This document shows, one piece after another, positions 16,501 through 20,700 of a stretch of 20,700 nt of DNA (position 1 is the stretch's first letter; every line of letters begins with the position of its first letter). This DNA comes from Mnemiopsis leidyi (taxonomy: Eukaryota > Ctenophora > Tentaculata > Lobata > Bolinopsidae). The translations under genes and the position numbers were made by a program. The notes below the pieces were generated by a model. It worked only from the letters and a program-made list of their open reading frames with translations, was not told where the DNA came from and did no database searches. The stretch lies in contig JH152965.1 of assembly GCA_000226015.1 (NCBI GenBank), positions 44,429-65,128 of the forward strand, read 5' to 3'.

Positions 16501-16579
16501 GTTTGTCATGCACTGACCAGATATTGAAGATGCTCCCTTGAGCTATTCAACGTTTGCTATACAGTTTGATATATACATG

Positions 16580-16654
16580 ATAAACCTTTCCACAATAAAC
16601 CTTCCAACATAAACCTTTCCACAATAAACCTTCCAACACAATAAACCTTCCAAC
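16580..16654. repeat. 29-bp tandem repeat, two full copies and a partial
   Basis: The unit ataaacctttccacaataaa plus ccttccaac occurs at 16580-16608 and 16609-16637, followed by a shorter related copy to 16654. Confidence 0.85.
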
Positions 16655-16787
16655 TACAAACCTTCGCACAACTTTGAAAAACAACTCTGATCCACGAACA
16701 CAAAACAGACGTAACTTATAAGTTAGGACAACTTGCTTACAATTTCAAAGGTTACACAGATGGCTGCAAAATCTTCGGTATGTAGAA

Positions 16788-16811
16788 CAGTTACTGTGGT
16801 TACAGTAACTG
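16788..16811. repeat. Perfect 10-bp inverted repeat with a 4-base loop
   Basis: CAGTTACTGT (16788-16797), loop GGTT, ACAGTAACTG (16802-16811). It is followed by actgtggtaactgtggtaac, a short related direct repeat. Confidence 0.85.
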
Positions 16812-17629
16812 TGGACTGTGGTAACTGTGGTAACTTCTAGTTTTTTAAAGATGTTGCAGCTGATGCAACTGCAGAAAATAATAAGCTAAAATGACAAGGT
16901 ATTAAGCTTAGCTGGATGTTTTGTGGAAATGTTATGATTTAAAATTCAATATATATGGCAGTGTTTTAGAAGAGCGAATGTTAGACCAAATTGCATATGT
17001 GTTTTTAGGTTTTTGCACAACAAATACAAAGAACAAGACATACATTTTAGAATACTGGAACAACTGTTAAACCTGAAAATACTGCTTCTAGTACTTCAAA
17101 TCTCAAAATTCACGGTACCTTATTATTTCAATGTACAAGTTGACGATACACAAAGACCAAGGCTCAATAATTGGACTAATAAAGCTTGACAGAGACTTTT
17201 GGGCTTGGGCAACCGTTAAACTCATCTAAATTCAACATAACAAGAATGTAGCAAAAATTTGTAAGGAATGGAACATAATTTAATGATTAACAAAACCTGA
17301 TGATGCCTTTAACTAACCATGATTTGACTTTCTTTTCAGAAATAGATATGTTCAATTTCAGATTTTTTACGATGGTTCTGCGATCTGTTATATTCGTAGT
17401 TGAATCTATTGCAATGTAATTAAATAATTATTAAATTGTGGCACATCTATTCAATTATCAACGTGCTTAGACTATTCTCAAGATTCAAAAGAATGATTTT
17501 AATAACGAGGACAATTGAACCTTTGGTAATTAAAATTTCAAATAGATTAAAAGTAAAATACAAAACCTTAAACAACACATTGGTTCCATACTAACATAAG
17601 GTTTATGCAATTTTCAAAATTGTAAAACA

Positions 17630-17985
17630 CTTGAGGTTAGCTACTTCTAATAATAAAGTTTAACTCTCTTGAGGTTAGCTACTTCTAATAACAAAGTTTT
17701 ACTCTCTTGAGGTTAGCTTCTGCTAATAACAAGTTTTAACTTACTTGAGGTGAGCTTATGCTAAGTTCAAGGTTTCAACTCATTTAAGGTTTGCTACTGC
17801 TAATTACAAGGCTATAAGATAGCAACATAGCAACATAGGACGTTTTACAGGACCCATTACGCGCCAACATGACCAATCAATTTTTCGATTTAAACTTTTT
17901 TACTGTACCGGCGCGCAATCTGTCCGATTTAAACATCCTATGTTGTTCACAGTAACTTACTTGAGGTTAGCTACTGCTTGAAGGA
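17630..17985. repeat. Degenerate tandem array, about 37-48 bp units
   Basis: Units begin cttgaggttagctactt or a variant and end in aataacaaagtttaactct. Five units occupy 17630-17810. A sixth (cttgaggttagctactgctt) stands at 17960 after the foldback element. The block ctataagatagcaa also appears on both sides (about 17812 and 18001). Confidence 0.8.
17831..17945. mobile_element. Foldback (MITE-like) element within the tandem array
   Basis: Ends are perfect 10-bp inverted repeats CAACATAGGA / TCCTATGTTG. The imperfect arms reach about 35 bases to CGCGCC / GGCGCG. The 44-base centre is AT-rich. It separates copies of the surrounding tandem repeat, as an insertion would. No target duplication is plain. 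Confidence 0.5.
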
Positions 17986-18078
17986 TCAGGAGGTGGGTAG
18001 CTATAAGATAGCAAAGATTGCGCATATCCTGTATGACGCTACACTATAATAGACGTCCCTCCTTGTTAATCCCTGATT

Positions 18079-18640
18079 TCATATACCATGTACAGGTAAC
18101 TTAAATCTAGAGAGAAGAATTTGTTGGTTAGATCCAGAGTTGTGATAGATAAACCAATTAGTTAATTGAGACAGATCCTGATTTATTAGTTTGTGTTCAA
18201 ATGATGCAGATAGTTGTTGTGATTCTTCTTTTTTATACAAAAAATAGTTTCCACATTGTTGAAAGATTCCAGCTTCAATGACGACTTTGAAATGAGAATA
18301 TTGTTGGTTGGTCAGATGGTTGAACGAATAAATGTGGCGGTTCTTCAATGAAATAGGGTTCAGGAATCCATGTCAAAGATAGCAATCAGTTTTTCACGAC
18401 CTTTCTTCATGTCAGCTGTACTTCGGATGTAATAAACACGCCCAGACCTTGTTATTTTGTGCATTTTGAGGTAGAATCAAACTGAATTATGTTCTGAGTG
18501 TCTTGGTATGATTTTTGATATCAATCTTGATCCGATATCTGACTTTTTAATGACAACTTTGACGTTAACTTGACGATGGTTGAGATGTAATTGTCGAGTG
18601 TATGAGTGGACTTGGAAGTCGATGTTTCAACGAAAGTTGA
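18079..18640 (-). pseudogene. Possible broken coding sequence, family unknown
   Basis: From 18348 a minus frame of 89 codons runs to a stop at 18079 (SFNHLTNQQYSHFKVVIEAG, KKEESQQLSASFEHKLINQD). One frame over and upstream (about 18625-18365), a frame with a single TGA reads QVNVKVVIKKSDIGSRLI, then MHKITRSGRVYYIRSTADMK and KLIAIFDMD. One base change near 18363 would join the two. Composition is protein-like but no family is recognised, and lengths of 30-90 codons can arise by chance. Confidence 0.25.
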
Positions 18641-18869
18641 TCCTCCGAGCTACATAAATCAACAAATCTCAAATCTAGCACTAGAACTACGATACGCAAT
18701 AAAAATTAGTAATGTAAAACGTTAAAAAGGTGCGTAAAATTGTCGGACACGGGAGTAAGAGTACATAAAGCTGGTCGCGCAAACGACATGAAAATATTGC
18801 CATCCAGGGGACCGCACGAAACGCTGTTGGGCTATGTTATAGTTTAATATGAGGGATCGTTTGTTAGCC

Positions 18870-18915
18870 CACGTGCAGGACCACGTGAGGATCACGTGCG
18901 AGTAAGGGTCACGTG
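18870..18915. promoter_or_regulatory. Cluster of four CACGTG E-boxes
   Basis: CACGTG at 18870, 18882, 18893 and 18910. The last lies in GTCACGTGAT, close to the site of TFEB/MITF-type bHLH-ZIP factors. It is about 2.8 kb upstream of the first visible mucin exon. CACGTG is common throughout this window, so function is uncertain. Confidence 0.4.
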
Positions 18916-19702
18916 ATTTCGACAAACACGGACCGTCTAAAGCGACACCTCTCGGGGCTGGTGGTGAATTATACCGCTACACAATTATTGTAGGGTGTAG
19001 CCTAAGTGATACATTTGTACATTTCTGGCTTGATTTTCAATCAAATTGACCAGAATTTTGGGCATACACCATGAAATCTCCTTATCGGTTCCGCCAGGGC
19101 CAAACTGACTGATTTTTATCTCCAAAAAACTGTAAAATTTTGGAAGGAGCAAAGAACATGACTCATTTAACCATAGTTAATGTCAAACACGCCGGCATTC
19201 GGTTCGGTAAGATAATAACCATGCCGATGGAAAGTTATACTACCACTCTATCCAAATCCACAGAGCTGAGCATCCGGGCACAGCTAGAAGACATACATAC
19301 AGTCTTTTTCTCGTTTTCCGCCACATCAAGTTATTTCAAACCTTCAAAGAAATGTCAAACATTAGTCCTTATAAGCGTAAGTCAGCGGATGGGATAAAAA
19401 GGGTCGCAACTGTAAAGTGAAGTTCGAAACGAAAAAAAAGTATAGACAGACGACGTCATCTTTATAAAATAGTTTATCCTGAAATTTCACCGTTTCTGAA
19501 AAAATACTAATGACTCTTTTCATCGTGCAACTATCAATATCTATTCTAAATTGGACACATTTTTTGACCTTGATTTTGACATTTGTATTTGAAGCAGCAC
19601 TATCAAGACAGCCAAGACACAACCCTTGTTTTTCGAAAACATATTTTAGAGATCGTTAAGATCACCTGATACTTACATACTTACTTATAGTTCCCCAATT
19701 AG

Positions 19703-19828
19703 GAGACATCGAGAGATCCAGACATTGTGCTTGATGAGGTCCGAGAGTTGGCAAGGAATCACAAACACTGGCGCGAGATGATACGACATAAGCGGCAATT
19801 CCTTGGTGCAGGCCACTCGAAGGATTGA
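19703..19828 (+). mobile_element. C-terminal fragment of a second non-LTR retrotransposon
   Basis: A 41-codon open frame reads DPDIVLDEVRELARNHKHWRE, then MIRHKRQFLGAGHSKD and a stop at 19826-19828. A D-V-R-x-LA-x-(D/N)-x-x-x-W ending is typical of the last residues of LINE-type polyproteins. Only the tail is present, and it differs from the copy at 16090-16500. Confidence 0.45.
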
Positions 19829-19942
19829 GGAGACCTAATCAAGTACAAGTAAGTTACTACCCCTGCCTTAAGTTTTTCGTGAATACAATCAGTCAGCAAA
19901 AAGTCAGCAGGAAGCATACGTTTTATCTAAAACGTTAACTTT

Positions 19943-19980
19943 AAGTAACGTCAACTTCAAGTAACGTCAACTTCAAGTAA
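19943..19980. repeat. 16-bp tandem repeat
   Basis: aagtaacgtcaacttc stands at 19943-19958 and 19959-19974, followed by related agtaacttttag twice. Confidence 0.8.
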
Positions 19981-20540
19981 CTTTTAGTAACTTTTAGATA
20001 AGGTCTTATTGTAATTCCCTTTTCTCCCAATGTGAACACGGAGATTTATAACAACTGTAAAAACGTGATCTGTCTTGATGAGCTATTCTAACGAACTTTA
20101 TTTAGGAAGCTTCAGTCCTGATATAGATACTTATAAGACAAAGAACAATTTAAATAGGTCCCATGCGTAATTTTACATTGCAATTGATATCATACTTGAC
20201 TCAATGTCATTGAAATTTTACTTTGAATTATTCATTGTTTCAAACATAGAAAGAGACAAAACAACCCTTGAATGGGTCAGATCCGTGGATTCTCCAGAAT
20301 TATAAAATTAATTAAAACACAGCATTGATTATCTAATTTTTTGTTAAATCCTTATTGCACATATTCACATGATACTGAAATCTATTATAATTCAGCATTG
20401 CAACTGAGGGGAACTAGTACCTTAAGATTTACTCAACAGCACCCGTTTCTCGGCTCTTAATGTAAGGCGGAAGTTTTTACAATTTTCAACACCTCAAATT
20501 TCCATCTTGTTAAAGTCCGGGGACACCTTCCCTCGGAGTG

Positions 20541-20577
20541 CACACACACACACCCACACACACACACACACACACAC

Positions 20578-20672
<95 letters not shown>

Positions 20673-20700
20673 CACACGACACACACACACACACACACGA
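20541..20700. repeat. CA microsatellite, continues past the right edge
   Basis: About 160 bases of CA with a few CGACA and CCCA interruptions. Long open frames read from it are artefacts. Confidence 0.97.

Larger units (their letters stand above)
16067..20700. other. Upstream region without a convincing host gene
   Basis: It may contain the mucin promoter and first exon, but neither is certain. It holds retrotransposon tails (16090-16500, 19703-19828), tandem repeats (16580-16654, 17630-17985, 19943-19980), a foldback element (17831-17945), a possible decayed frame (18079-18640), a CACGTG cluster (18870-18915) and a CA microsatellite (20541-20700). Positions 16820-17620 and 19980-20540 are AT-rich with nothing recognised. 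A short open frame at about 19115-19397 (plus) has no domain features. Confidence 0.6.

Noticed and set aside
17352..17420. Short plus-strand peptide MFNFRFFTMVLRS with a hydrophobic part
   Set aside because: Only 23 codons, no continuation and no clear splice site; AT-rich DNA often gives such frames.
19140..19397. 85-codon plus-strand frame
   Set aside because: Starts at TTG, shows no domain or splice context, and is within the length expected by chance.
20457..20698. Three Cys-Val-rich minus-strand frames
   Set aside because: Translations of a CA microsatellite.

Overview
The window is nuclear DNA from an invertebrate animal, about 60% A+T. The signs are spliced genes with GT-AG introns, vertebrate-style extracellular modules, non-LTR retrotransposon tails, small inverted-repeat elements and many minisatellites. 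I cannot place the species. There is no sign of a bacterial or phage context.

One large gene on the minus strand fills positions 1 to about 16066. I could join 31 exons with matching phases at every junction, giving about 5.5 kb of coding sequence (about 1,847 codons). Both ends are missing: the signal-peptide exon was not found, and the 3' end runs off the window. The order of parts is: a short acidic propeptide ending in a furin-type RVKR site; an EMI-like domain with CCPGW; an EGF-like domain; a short helical linker; three VWF-type D assemblies (VWD, C8, TIL, E/VWC-like hinge); then a Ser/Thr/Pro mucin domain made of nested tandem repeats. This is the amino-terminal plan of gel-forming mucins, VWF and SCO-spondin, so the product should be a very large secreted, multimerising, O-glycosylated glycoprotein.

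Layout (the gene reads right to left): 1-1360 and 1561-1716, mucin repeats; 1882-4124, D3; 6208-8393, TIL2 and two hinges; 8660-11100, D2; 11450-13977, D1, TIL1 and hinge; 14777-16066, linker, EGF, EMI and propeptide. Many introns carry their own tandem array, and several arrays lie within tens of bases of a splice site. Introns 13 and 14 hold inverted-repeat elements; the one in intron 14 is flanked by 9-bp direct repeats.

Positions 16067-20700 hold no convincing host gene. They contain two non-LTR retrotransposon 3'-end fragments on the plus strand, a foldback element inside a tandem array, a possible decayed reading frame on the minus strand, a tight cluster of four CACGTG boxes, and a long CA microsatellite at the right edge.
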